Below, piece by piece: positions 1 to 9,271 of a DNA stretch of 64,000 nt. Under the pieces are notes generated by a model. It made no database searches, was not told where the DNA came from, and saw only the letters and a list, made by a program, of their open reading frames with translations. The number at the start of each line of letters is the position of its first letter. Within the stretch, counting starts at the first letter, position 1. The position numbers and the translations under genes were made by a program. Origin of the DNA: Stephania yunnanensis (Eukaryota; Streptophyta; Magnoliopsida; Ranunculales; Menispermaceae); NCBI GenBank assembly GCA_039657365.1, contig CM077592.1, forward strand, positions 40,281,001 to 40,345,000, in the 5' to 3' direction.

Positions 1-29
1 GCTATCAGCGCATCCCCATCATCTCCTTC

Positions 30-69
30 CCGAAACCGACGCAGAGAATATTCTCTGCGTCGGTTTCGG
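30..69. repeat. 40-bp perfect palindrome upstream of a TATA box
   Basis: Every base from 30 to 69 pairs with its mirror position about an axis between 49 and 50 (centre AATATT), giving a 20-bp stem with no loop. It lies about 65 bp upstream of a TATA motif that probably belongs to the PMD gene. Its sequence is unrelated to the CCTTTT-N-AAAAGG hairpins at 5.8-6.0 kb, but its form is similar. It may be a cruciform-forming terminal or regulatory part of the PMD-bearing repeat; the role is unknown. Confidence 0.85.
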
Positions 70-133
70 TAGGGATACAGGGGTAGGGATCACGGGATAG
101 TAATCCCGTGACCAAGGAGGTACGAGCAAGGTG

Positions 134-140
134 TATATAA
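134..140 (+). promoter_or_regulatory. Putative TATA box (TATATAA)
   Basis: TATATAA is followed by a purine-rich, GC-rich stretch suited to a 5' leader. It is the best TATA motif upstream of the PMD start codon at 1577. Transcription would start about 30 bp downstream. This is an inference from spacing and sequence only. Confidence 0.45.
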
Positions 141-164
141 GGAGGGGTAGGGGAGGAGCTCGGT

Positions 165-1576
165 GGAGAGAGACCAGAGAGGAAGGAAGGAGTAAGGAGC
201 AGCGGCAGCCAAGTAAGGAGCAGCGGCACAAGACGCGGGAACGCAGAGGAGGTACTAGCGGCGGAGGAAGGAGGACGACCAGCTGAGCAGGGAGGAGAGC
301 GGACCTGCGGCAGGGGAGCGCGGAGCAGAGCAGGGAGGTCCGCGGCAGGGGAGCACGGAGGAGTTGTGTCAGATCAGGGAGGAGGCGTTACGTGGAGGGA
401 GAGCGGAGCGGCGGCGGGGGCACGGGGAGGGAGGAAAGGAGGAGGTCCTAGGTGAAGGAGGAGGTGGTATTTCTAATTTGGTAGTTTGTATATTTATTAA
501 TCGTTTTTAGGTAGTTTGTTTAGTTAGTTAAGTTTGTTTAGTTTTGTTAGTTTGTTTAGTTAGTTAAGTTAGGTTAGTGTAGTTAGTTTGTTTAGTTTAG
601 GTATTTAGGTTAGTTAAGGTTCGGTAATTTAGTTTGGTTAGTTTAGTTTAGTTAGTTTGTTTAGTGAATTTAGTCAATTAAGTTAGTTTATATTTGGTCT
701 TTAGGTTAGTTAGTTAGTTAAAGTACTTTGTTTAGTTTATTAAGATGGTTAAGTTTGTTGAGGTTCGTTTGTTTATTAATTGTTTTTAGCTTAGTTTGTT
801 TAGTTAGTTATGTTTGTTTAATTTAGTTAGTTTGTTTAGTTTAGGTATTTAGGTTAATTAATGTTACTTAGGTAGTTGAGGTATTTAGGTTAGTTTAAGT
901 TTATGTATTAGTTTGGTTAGTTTAGTTTAGGTAGTTAATGTATTTAGGTACTTTGTTTAAGTTACATAGTATGTCTAAGTTAGTTTAGTTACTTTGTTTA
1001 AGTTAGTTTAGTTAGTTTGTTTAGGTTAGTTAAGTTTATGTATTAGTTTGGTTAGTTTAGTTTAGGTAGTCGAGGTATTTAGGTTTATTTAGGTAAGTTA
1101 GTTTAGTTAATGTAGTTTGTTCAGTTCAGTTAGTTTTTTTAAGTTAGTTTAATTAGTTTGTTTAAGTTAGTTTAAGTTTATGTATTAGTTTGGTTAGCCT
1201 AGTTTAGGTAGTTGAGGTATTTACTTAATGTAGTTTGTTTAGTTATATGCGCACGTTTCAAGATATGTTGCAGAGAGTAGCCTACTTTGGGTAGCCTAGT
1301 TTAGACTTTGAATTAGTTGCGATCCACTAAACTTTATTGAACACATCTAAAATTTTTTTAGTTTTTTTTTTTTTTTTTGGATATGTTTACGTTTTATTAG
1401 GTTATTTTAGGTTGCGTTTGGTTCACATAGTTTGGTCAATTTATTTTAGATTAGGTTACGTTAGTTAATTAACTTACTTGAGGTTAGTTTTCATTTATTA
1501 TTTGGGTACATGTTTACTTATAGTCGATTTATTATACTCATTTTCTTTTTCTAACCTTCTTTTTAGTTGTACTGCA
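165..1576 (+). other. Putative 5' leader of the PMD gene with a repeat-filled intron
   Basis: From about 165 to 465 the DNA is G-rich and purine-rich (many GGAGGA and GCGGAG steps) and has no long frame. It changes abruptly to T-rich sequence after a GAGGTGGTAT context near 462 that could be a splice donor. The T-rich part ends in a pyrimidine tract and TTTTTAG at 1561-1566, ten bases before the PMD start codon. A leader exon followed by an intron of about 1.1 kb fits. Exon borders are not proven. Confidence 0.35.
475..1250. repeat. Degenerate TTAG/GTTTAG low-complexity array (left)
   Basis: Almost the whole stretch is irregular permutations of TTAG, GTTTAG, TTAGGTTAG and TTAAGTTAG. It is strongly strand-asymmetric, with T and G on the + strand and almost no C. 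A matching array lies beyond the gene at 4170-5450, so the PMD gene is bracketed by the same repeat type in the same orientation. It is not the plant telomere repeat TTTAGGG. Confidence 0.8.
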
Positions 1577-4027
1577 ATGGATCCAGGACCTTCAGATCCA
1601 TCACTGTTGCAACTCCAATCTACACATAGATCAACGCGAACCTGGAGGGGCGAGGTAACATGTTTTTCCTCGATACGTCAAATTTAATTTCATCAATAAT
1701 GTATCAAAAACATACTTTAATACATTTTCAATGACAAGGTGTACGAAACAATGCGCGTACGTCGAAGACGTGGGGTCGTTGATCGAACGATGCAGTATCA
1801 TTCTAAGATGATCCAATATCTTCGTTCCAGTGGGTTCTATGGGATATCCCGGGTAGCATTTTTCAGCCTTGATTGGGCTTTGATTACTGCGTTTGTAGAG
1901 AGATGGCACCCTGAGACGCATACATTTCACATGCATTGTGGGGAGTGCACAATTACACTCCAAGACGTGCAGGTGCAGCTTGGATTACCTATTGAAGGTA
2001 TGCCTGTGACGGGAACGACGACGCGCGGAGACTATGCTTGATGTCTGCGAGAGGCTACTTGGACGAACTCCCGGTGGAGATGACATCGTTGGTTGTAAAC
2101 TTAAGGTCGATTGGCTTGAGCGTAACGTTCCAAAGCATAGATGATGAAAGCGATGAGGAGTCGGTCCAACGTTACGTTCGATCGTACATACTACAACTCA
2201 TCGGTGGTTGTCTTTTCGCCGACAAGTCCAATCGATTCATACATTTGATGTTCCTACCTTTCTTTGGAGGATTTCCAAGTAGCAGGCCAATATAGTTGGG
2301 GGGGTGCATGTTTGGCTTATTTGTACAGGGAGTTGTGTCGCGGATCTCGCGCAAGGGCACATGAGGTTGCTGGCGCCTCCATTCTTGTACAACTGTGGGC
2401 ATGGGACAGATTTCCATTCATAGCACCATGACGTCTGCGTGTATCTAGAGCTCAACAAATGAACGGTGGATGGCCAAAATATGCTTATGGACGTACCACT
2501 CGGACACAGGTAGTAAAGTCGATTTTTCATTACTTTGCAAATAATTCTTGTCCATGTTCATTTATCATGACTTATTGTTTCCTACATAGATGGCTCGATG
2601 CATTTTCGGTTTCACAAAATGCGACGCACGTGGTATCGGCATACCGTGATGCACTCGACTCTCAGAGGCATGAGGATGATGTGGTGTGGCAACCATATAA
2701 TGAACTCATGGGGTCTCTTCCCGAGTACTGTACAAATGGTCAAGCGCTTGGCTCTCGACGTGTCCCCTTATTTGTTTCCACATTGTGGAGTGGCATCGAC
2801 CGAGAAAGGGTCATGAGACAATTCGGCATGGTACAAGTAGTGCCACCTAATTGTGCTTACGCCCAACTGCACCGCATCGAATTGCGTGGACATCATCATG
2901 AAAATTGGGTTACTTTTCACGCAAGCTACATAAACATGTGGGAAAATCGTGGGGACACCATTGCGACGGCGGCAGTGAATGAAGGGCATGACCATCAAGA
3001 CTACATGACGTGGTATCGATCGGTCACTAGGAGATTCATAGGACATGACGGGCGTTACGTGACTACTCGGTAATCTTCTAACCCTTACTTTTCCTCGAAC
3101 ATTTAATATTTTATATTGCGTGATTTGAGCTCTTATTTTTTGTATATCAGCGTAACTTGGTGCGTCGACTTAGGCGTGTGTTTATTGAGGATGGGTACGA
3201 GCAAGGTCTAGCTGCCCTTGATGAGGGGATTAAAATTTTGGACGAAGATGAAAGACAAAGGTCTAATCTTTCGCATGATGGAATTGACGTCCAACAAGAC
3301 ATTGATGAGGATAATGAACATGAAGATGAAGAAGACGATCATGGCGAACAAACATAGATGTGAGAAGAAGACGAACACGACCGAGAGATCGCGGGAACGC
3401 ACCGACGTCCTCGTCGTCCGCCACGTCAATCTACTCGAGATCGAGATTGCTTTGCAGAGAGTAGTAGACCTTCTCCTCCAGCACGTTCATCTCGTTCGAG
3501 AGTGAGTAGAAGAGAGAATGTTGGCGAGAGTAGTCATTCTTCTCATATGTACATTCCTGCATCTTCCACACCCCAACCAGAACCTCAAATGTTTGTACCC
3601 AGGCCGCCGAGCGTGAATCTTCCTCCTTACCATTTTGATCCTTACGCACCTGGGCCTTCGTCTTCATATGTGGACCATGGAATGCCTCATCATCAAACGT
3701 ATCCATCACTGCCTCCATACATGCCTAGTCCATATACTCCTACTCCGTATAATTACAATATGGCGTATAGTGGAGACCCTTCATTCATGAACTTGTTGAC
3801 CATGTCGCACCTCATGTTCCATTCCCCCAACCCCATGCAGAAGCCGCATTTTTGGGATGGTTCCACCTCCTATTTTTGGTAGCATCGATGCAGAGGAGTC
3901 GAGTCGAGTCAAGAAACGCATCAATCTACTCGACGTGATTCATCGCAAGACCAGTCAACAACCTCAACCGGATGTACAAACACAATGTCCAACTAGAAAT
4001 AGACGTCCGGTTTGCATGATGAAATAG
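1577..4027 (+). pseudogene. Plant mobile domain (PMD, MAIN-like) gene, decayed
   Basis: The translation matches the aminotransferase-like plant mobile domain family, often annotated as serine/threonine phosphatase 7 long form homologue. The first exon (1577-1654) has the typical start MDPGPSDPSLLQLQSTHRS and splices in frame at GT 1655 to AG 1738. The next block has GFYGISRVAFFSLDWALITA and the LQDVQVQLGLP motif. It then needs frame changes near 2036 (to the frame reading DVCERLLGRTPGGDD), near 2138 and near 2272, and it has a TGA stop at 2429-2431 in place of Arg. Later blocks are 2590-3069 (with MRQFGMVQVVPP and WYRSVTRRFI) and 3151-3357 (acidic tail). A Ser/Pro/Tyr-rich C-terminus follows from 3502 to about 4027, after another frame change. 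Such genes are often carried by transposons, and the flanking repeats suggest this one is too. It cannot make a full protein as written. Confidence 0.85.
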
Positions 4028-4112
4028 ACTCGCATTTACTTGATGTCATGGTGATTTGTAAACAACTTATATTTTGGGTTCACGAAAGTACGTGTATTCA
4101 ACCTTCTCATTG

Positions 4113-4118
4113 AATAAA
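4113..4118 (+). terminator. Possible polyadenylation signal AATAAA for the PMD gene
   Basis: AATAAA lies about 90 bp after the likely PMD stop near 4027, in AT-rich sequence before the (TTAG) array begins. The position suits a 3' UTR. No poly(A) tract follows, so this looks like a genomic gene end rather than a retrocopy. Confidence 0.45.
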
Positions 4119-4169
4119 CTTATTTCTCATGTTTTCCATATTATAATAATGTCGTATATGTGATTACTC

Positions 4170-4734
4170 TTCAATAGTTAGTATAGTTTGTTAAGTTAGT
4201 TTAGGTTATATGTTTAATTTAAGGTAAGTGGTTAGCTTAGTTAGTTAGGTGTCGGTGGTTAGGTTATATTAGTTTAGTTTGGTTAGGTTAATTAGCTTAG
4301 TTAGTTAAGTTAGTTTAGTTTAGGTGTTGAGGTTATGCTTGTTTAGTGTAGTTAGTTAGTTAGTTTAGGTGGTTAGGTTAGTTAGTTAAGGTTAGTTAGG
4401 TTAGTTAATGTTAGTTAGTTTAGTTTGGTTAGTTCCATTTAGTTAGTATGTTTAGTTTGCAATTAAGCTAGTTAAGTTAGTTATTTTAGTTTACTTAGTT
4501 TGTATTGTTAGGTGGTTTGGTTAGTTAATGTTAGTTAGTTTAGTTTGTTAGTTAGTTTAGTTTGGTTTGCATTACTAGTTAGTTAGTTAGTTTAGTTGAA
4601 GTTAGTTAGTTACTTAGTTTAGTTTGGTTTGGTTAGGTTAGTTAAAGTTACTTAGTTTAGTTTGGTTAAGGTTAGTTAGTTTAAGTTTAGTTTGGTTTGG
4701 TTAGGTTAGTTTTGGTTTGTTAGTTTAGTTTACT

Positions 4735-4781
<47 letters not shown>

Positions 4782-4928
4782 AGTTAGTTAAGGTTAGTTA
4801 GTTTAGTTTGTTAGTTAGTTTAGTTTGGTTAGGTTAGTTAAGGTTAGTTAGTTTAGTTTGGTTAAGGTTAGTTAGTTAGTTATTTTAGTTTGGTTTGGTT
4901 AGTTAGTTAGTTATTTTAGTTTACTTTG

Positions 4929-4964
<36 letters not shown>

Positions 4965-5038
4965 AGTCAAGGTTACTTACTTATGTAGTTTACTTTGGTT
5001 TGGTTAGGTTAGTTAAGGTTAGTTTAGTTTAGTTTAGT

Positions 5039-5076
<38 letters not shown>

Positions 5077-5316
5077 GGTTGGTTAGTTAGTTAGTTAGTT
5101 TTTAGTTTAGTTTAGTTTGGTTAGTTAAGGTTAGTTAGTTTAGTTTGTTAGTTAGTTTAGTTTAGTTTGGTTAGGTTAGTTAAGGTTAGTTAGTTTACTT
5201 TACTTTGGTTACTTAGTTAGTTAGTTAGTTAGTGATTTTGTTTAGTTAAGGTTAGTTAGTTATTTAGTTTAGTTTGGTTTGGTTGGATTAGTAAAGGTTT
5301 GTTAGTTTAATTTAGT

Positions 5317-5373
<57 letters not shown>

Positions 5374-5450
5374 CGTTAGTTAGTTAGTTAGTTAGTTAGT
5401 TTATTTAGTTTAGTTGGTTAGGTTAGTTAATGTTAGTTGGTTAGGTTATA
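4170..5450. repeat. TTAG/GTTTAG low-complexity array (right), with pure (GTTA)n tracts
   Basis: The same T/G-rich vocabulary as the left array, in the same strand sense, but longer and more regular. Near-pure (GTTA)n tracts occur around 4736-4780, 4930-4963, 5040-5100 and 5320-5400. Recurrent units such as TTAGTTTAGTTTGGTT separate them. The pure tracts imply recent slippage expansion within an older, mutated array. Confidence 0.85.
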
Positions 5451-5757
5451 TTCAAAATTGGTTTTTTTTATACAAATATAAACTCCTCATATGCATATTC
5501 AAATTTGGTTGTAATTGTCGAGATCGCTTGATGACGACGACGGTGAGCGGGGAGGGACGGAGTGGCCGAGAACGACGTGGTCCCGCGCTTCATGACGACA
5601 GCGCGACCGAGGCAACGCCCACGGGGACATCGCGAACCAGCGGCGGCGGTGGACAGATCGGCGAGTCCGGTTGGTGACGTGGCGGTGACGTGGAGACAGA
5701 TCGGTGAGTTGCGTTTTTGAGGTTGGTGCTGACGTGTCGGTTACGTGGCATGGGTTC

Positions 5758-5794
5758 GTACAGATAGCGCCTTTTCAAAAGGCGCTATCTGTAC
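5758..5794. repeat. Hairpin 1, stem GATAGCG, core CCTTTTCAAAAGG
   Basis: A 37-nt odd palindrome centred on C5776. All 18 base pairs match. Confidence 0.9.
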
Positions 5795-5850
5795 ATGTGG
5801 CCTCCATGTCAGCGCCATGTCGCGCGCACCTCACAATCGCAAATTTGGCC

Positions 5851-5879
5851 CAATAACGCCTTTTGAGAAGGCGTTATTG
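5851..5879. repeat. Hairpin 2, stem AATAACG, core CCTTTTGAGAAGG
   Basis: A 29-nt palindrome centred on G5865. One T.G wobble lies in the core, and the stem differs from hairpin 1 on both arms. Confidence 0.9.
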
Positions 5880-5925
5880 AGTCGGGTGATGTGGCTCTGA
5901 CGTGGCGATGAGGTGGCGACCACAT

Positions 5926-5962
5926 GTACGGATAGCGCCTTTTCAAAAGGCGCTATCTGTAC
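5926..5962. repeat. Hairpin 3, stem GATAGCG, inverted copy of hairpin 1 and its flanks
   Basis: A palindrome centred on C5944 with the same core as hairpin 1 and a mismatch at 5930/5958. Its flanks match those of hairpin 1 in reverse complement. Confidence 0.9.
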
Positions 5963-6014
5963 AAACCCATGCCACATGGACGCCACGTCACCGCAAACCA
6001 AAAAACATCCCACT

Positions 6015-6043
6015 CAATAACGCCTTTTGAGAAGGCGTTATTG
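6015..6043. repeat. Hairpin 4, stem AATAACG, second copy of hairpin 2
   Basis: A 29-nt palindrome centred on G6029, identical to hairpin 2 including the single wobble. Confidence 0.9.
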
Positions 6044-6125
6044 CCTACTTCCGTGATAAAAAAAAATCTCCCTATTTTGTGAAAAAAATTGTAAACCAAC
6101 CCTAGTGTTGGAAAAACCCCCGGTA

Positions 6126-6959
6126 ATCAAATTCACTTTTAGTCTCAATCACTCAGTAACAGACAACCTTCTCAACAATTATGAGTGAATTAGTGATTAA
6201 GGTTGTTTGTTTGGTTCTTTAAAAAAAAAAAATTATATTTAATGGCTAAACAGAGAATAATCTACACGTTTTTTTTCTCAAAATAATTTTAAAATTAATT
6301 TTTTTCATAAAAAAATCAACTTTTAAGGTTTGTTTCAATTTTAACTTTTTTTTCAGACAACTTGGTGCTAATAAAGCGTTTTTCTTGGTAAAGTTAAATT
6401 AATTACTTGAAAGAAATAGGCACTTTAAGAAATTAAAATCACAAATTTTTGCAAAAATTTCTTAAATTTGCCAAAAGTTTTACTACATAAGCATCAAATT
6501 GTCTTAAAATGGGGTTGGGTTAAAATTGAAACAATCTCAAAGTTTGAGATTTTTGTGAGAAAATCTAAAATCTAAGATTATTTTGAGAAAAAAATATAAT
6601 GTTTGAGATTATTTGGACTCCCTCCCTTTATTAATTTACATTGACCAAAAAAATAAGTTGGGATAAAATTGAGACCAAACACAAAGTTTGAGATTTTTCT
6701 CAAAAAATTTAAAGTTACGGATTATTTTGAGAAAAAACTCGAAGTTTGAGATTATTAACTATTTATCTCTTTATAGGTAGTTTGTCTTCCCTTGTTGAAA
6801 GTTTTTTTGTTGTCTTCCCTAATTGGATTTTTTTCGTTGTTAGAATAGTTTTGTTTTTCATTGTAGTTCTAGTGATTTATGTGTAATATTGTGTCGTGAG
6901 AGAGTAGTCACTGATTTTCATATTGATCTAATATCACAGTCACATTCAAGGCCAAATTC
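6126..6959. other. AT-rich spacer with a diverged direct repeat
   Basis: No coding frame is supported. Two related blocks (about 6535-6620 and 6660-6755) share AGTTTGAGATTTTT and GATTATTTTGAGAAAAA segments, so a unit of about 125 bp has been duplicated and has diverged. The rest is homopolymer-rich A/T sequence. Confidence 0.5.
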
Positions 6960-7200
6960 GTTAAATATTATTGACAAAACCATCTTTTGGTCTTTGAACT
7001 TTCAAACTTTTTTCGCTTTTGGTTCCTCGACTTTTCAAGTAATGCACATTTAGTCCTCCCGTAAGTTGGATCGTTAAAATTGATGATGTGGCAAACTCGA
7101 CTCGCCATGTAGCGCCACGTAGTCAGTTGGTATATGAACCGGCGGTTCAAGTAAACCAAACTGGTTCTTCAAAAACCAACGAAATTGACCCCTTCCCTCC
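6960..7200. other. Dispersed non-coding repeat remnant
   Basis: The stretch GGTCTTTGAACTTTCAAAC, then GGTTCCTCGACTTTTCAAG and TTTAGTCCTCCCG, resembles a very common class of plant non-coding repeat. I cannot name the family or find its ends. Confidence 0.35.
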
Positions 7201-7989
7201 TCTCAGTTCGCAGTCATCTCCCTCGTGATACATGTCCAAGAACAATTAGTTATATTCCAGCAAGCACACTAAGGCTACAGAACTATGATGGATAGATAGA
7301 TACCACATCTTAGGAGAAGAAGAAGAAACTTGTGATCAGAAATTAAAAACGCAATTAAATGCCTCCAATCTACATTATCAAATCTAAGATTGCCAGTGTT
7401 GAATCACAGGAATGAATCCCAATCCAATAAAACCCATTTCAATACGAAGAATGATTAACAATTCAAATGGCCAAAATTTCTGATCCAAGCATTACAACTA
7501 ACCCAAATTCTTCAAATTCTCTATGTCACCACCCAGATGTAGAAATACACAACAGAGAAACGGTATTGCCCTTTTATATCTAGGAGGAGAAGAAAGAAAC
7601 TACAACAATTTAACCAAATGAATGAGTGATCTCACAAAAAAACCACCACCGCCACCACCACCACCACCCCTTATACCTCACCTTAACAACATAATATTAA
7701 GTTGAGATTTGAGTGACATTTCAATACCGGACTTCTTTTATAAATAAATAAATGATTTTAGCATACGTTTAGATCTCTAGCTAGCATGCCATTTCTTTGG
7801 TCGGTTTACTAAAACCTGCTCCTTCTATTATATACATTGATCAAAGAAAGAAAGGATGTAAAGTAGAAAGTTTAGCTTGTACCTTGGTCCATTATTAATG
7901 TAAGCTTTGTTTCTTTCTTTTTTTTTTTTTTTTTTTTTTTTTTGAAAAGGAGTTTAGTACTCATTTATTTTATGCCTCACTTCTCATCA
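7201..7989. other. Unassigned sequence with short simple repeats
   Basis: No convincing coding frame. It contains a CCACCACCG-type microsatellite near 7638-7670 and a poly(T) tract of about 27 at 7917-7943, just before the alkenal reductase exon. The composition suits plant intron or UTR sequence, possibly the intron attached to that exon. Confidence 0.35.
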
Positions 7990-8174
7990 GGTACTTCCCT
8001 CAACGCATCGATATATACTATGAGAATGTTGGGGGCAAGATGTTAGATGCTGTGCTGGCTAACATGAGAACGAATGGCAAAATTTCAACATGTGGGATGA
8101 CATCCTAATACAATCTGGAGAAGCCCGAAGGAGTACTAATAATGCATGTGATTTCTTACTTGCATATATGCAAG
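7990..8174 (+). pseudogene. NADP-dependent alkenal double-bond reductase exon fragment
   Basis: One frame reads YFPQRIDIYYENVGGKMLDA, then VLANMRTNGKISTCGM and YNLEKPEGV. These are hallmarks of plant 2-alkenal reductases (medium-chain dehydrogenase family), and the ENVGG segment belongs to the NADPH-binding half. A TAA stop interrupts between the CGM and YNLE segments, where the family has Gln. The fragment starts after a CAG acceptor and ends at an AAG/GTAATC donor, so it is a single exon with its splice sites. No other exon of the gene is present. It cannot be a working enzyme. Confidence 0.75.
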
Positions 8175-8266
8175 GTAATCTGCATTTATCTGAATGAGGA
8201 GTTTCTTCTGTATTTCCAATGATCAAAGAACTGTATATTTTACTGATTTTTTGATTTGATATGCAA

Positions 8267-8320
8267 GGTATTACTGCCCTGGAGTTAGCTCACTGTCATG
8301 CTCCCTTTTCCAAGTATCCT
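8267..8320 (+). pseudogene. STE20/SPS1-like protein kinase exon fragment (copy 1)
   Basis: The frame reads GITALELAHCHAPFSKYP, matching the subdomain IX-X region of plant STE20/OSR1/BLUS1-type kinases (usual form GITALELAHGHAPFSKYPP). It runs directly into the MAT1-like exon without a splice site, so the two are fused at 8311-8320 by rearrangement. It is too short for function. Confidence 0.65.
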
Positions 8321-8415
8321 CTATCGAACGCAGAGATGTTGCTATAATTGAAGCAAAAATTGCTAAGTACCAAGAAGAAAATGTTGAGCAGATAATGAAT
8401 GCCTGCGCCCGAAAG
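8319..8415 (+). pseudogene. MAT1-like exon fragment (copy 1)
   Basis: The frame reads IERRDVAIIEAKIAKYQEEN, then VEQIMNACARK. It fits the coiled-coil middle of plant MAT1, the RING subunit that assembles the CDK-activating kinase and TFIIH. The exon ends at a good donor (AAG/GTAAATC). The 5' side is joined to kinase-derived sequence. The matching upstream MAT1 exon lies about 1.4 kb downstream (9777-9849), so exon order is reversed relative to the protein. Confidence 0.6.
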
Positions 8416-8514
8416 GTAAATCAGTAATGTATTTTGGCAAATATGTCTTTTGGTAAGTGATGTCTTCTCGTTTGGCAGCATGAAATCTTCTTCTCATTCT
8501 AATTTCCAAGTATC

Positions 8515-8611
8515 CTCTATCGAAGGCAGAGATGTTGCTATAATTGAAGCAAAAATTGCTAAGTACCAAGAAGAAAATGTTGAGCAGATAATGAATGCCC
8601 ACGCTCGCAAG
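8515..8611 (+). pseudogene. MAT1-like exon fragment (copy 2)
   Basis: Second copy of the same exon, 196 bp after the first. It reads IEGRDVAIIEAKIAKYQEEN, then VEQIMNAHARK, with an intact donor. IEG is closer to the family form than IER in copy 1, so copy 2 keeps the ancestral state there. It arose by the local tandem duplication. Confidence 0.6.
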
Positions 8612-8698
8612 GTAAATCAGTAATGTATTTTGGCAAAAATGTCTTTTGGTAAGTGATGTCTTTTCCTTTGGCAGCATGAAATCTTCTTCTCATTCTAA

Positions 8699-9201
8699 TT
8701 AGAAATTCTAGTGAAAGAATCTCCCAACAACTATTCTAATGGCATTTTGAATTATAATACGTTTCTTCCATTTTTGGTGATGTAAAGTTTGTCCATATAA
8801 CGTAATCTTTGTTTCGTAAATTCATGTATTCTGGCCCCATACATTGATATATTACTAATTTTTGTACTGTTTTGGTTTCAAGATATCGTAATCTTCATAT
8901 CTCAAGTGATGATGATAAGCATTAATTTATAGATACATTCTAATTTCATATGCATTCTATATCATGAAACTATAGGTAGGTACAAAGTCCCACTAGTCTC
9001 TATGATCCGTCTATGTTGATCATCCCAAGGCCCATCCAATGCCCACCATCCCTCCACTCCCCTCCTGCAAACGACACATTCAACATGACCCCTTCCCCTC
9101 ATAGTCCTGGCTTAGTAAGCGAGGGGAATGAGGTTGACTGAGCAAACTTGAACATATTGTAAAAAGTTTCAAAACATCTTAACTATATTTAATGTTTTCA
9201 G
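8699..9201. other. Non-coding spacer within the gene-fragment island
   Basis: AT-rich sequence without a supported frame. Near 9085-9110 a segment CATGACCCCTTCCCCTCATA is repeated almost exactly at 9252-9271, at the end of the second kinase fragment. This is another small duplication within the island. Confidence 0.4.
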
Positions 9202-9271
9202 GGCTGATATATGGTCTTTTGGTATTACTGCGCTGGAGTCAGCTCATGGTCATGACCCCTTCCCCTCATAG
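9202..9271 (+). pseudogene. STE20/SPS1-like protein kinase exon fragment (copy 2)
   Basis: After a TTTTCAG acceptor the frame reads ADIWSFGITALESAHGHDPF and ends at a stop. This is kinase subdomain IX (DxWSxG) of the same STE20/BLUS1-like family as copy 1, and it extends that copy upstream. The two pieces are about 0.9 kb apart with MAT1 exons between them. Confidence 0.65.

Larger units (their letters stand above)
5735..6125. repeat. Hairpin cluster, candidate terminal region of the PMD-bearing repeat
   Basis: Four near-perfect palindromes sit at about 80-95 bp spacing, separated by GC-rich spacers containing GTGGC/GACGTGGC motifs. The flanks of the third hairpin are the reverse complement of the flanks of the first (for example CATGGGTT before the first and AACCCATG after the third), so the cluster is itself folded. 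It ends in a T/A-rich tail with GTTGGAAAAACCCCC (about 6106-6121). A matching tail (TTTTTGAAAAACCCC) follows a similar hairpin near 62.9 kb, which argues that this is the end of a dispersed repeat family. Confidence 0.65.
8307..8698. repeat. Tandem direct duplication, unit about 196 bp
   Basis: The segment starting TTCCAAGTATCCTC at about 8309 recurs exactly 196 bp later and runs to CTTCTCATTCTAATT in both copies. Only a handful of substitutions separate the copies. Each holds one MAT1-like exon and the start of its intron. Confidence 0.85.

Noticed and set aside
4736..5400. Telomeric repeat
   Set aside because: The unit is TTAG or GTTTAG, not the plant TTTAGGG, and it is irregular and internal.
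5414..5677. 87-residue coding frame after the right (TTAG) array
   Set aside because: Its start is in repeat sequence and its C-terminal half in GC-rich spacer; no domain is seen.
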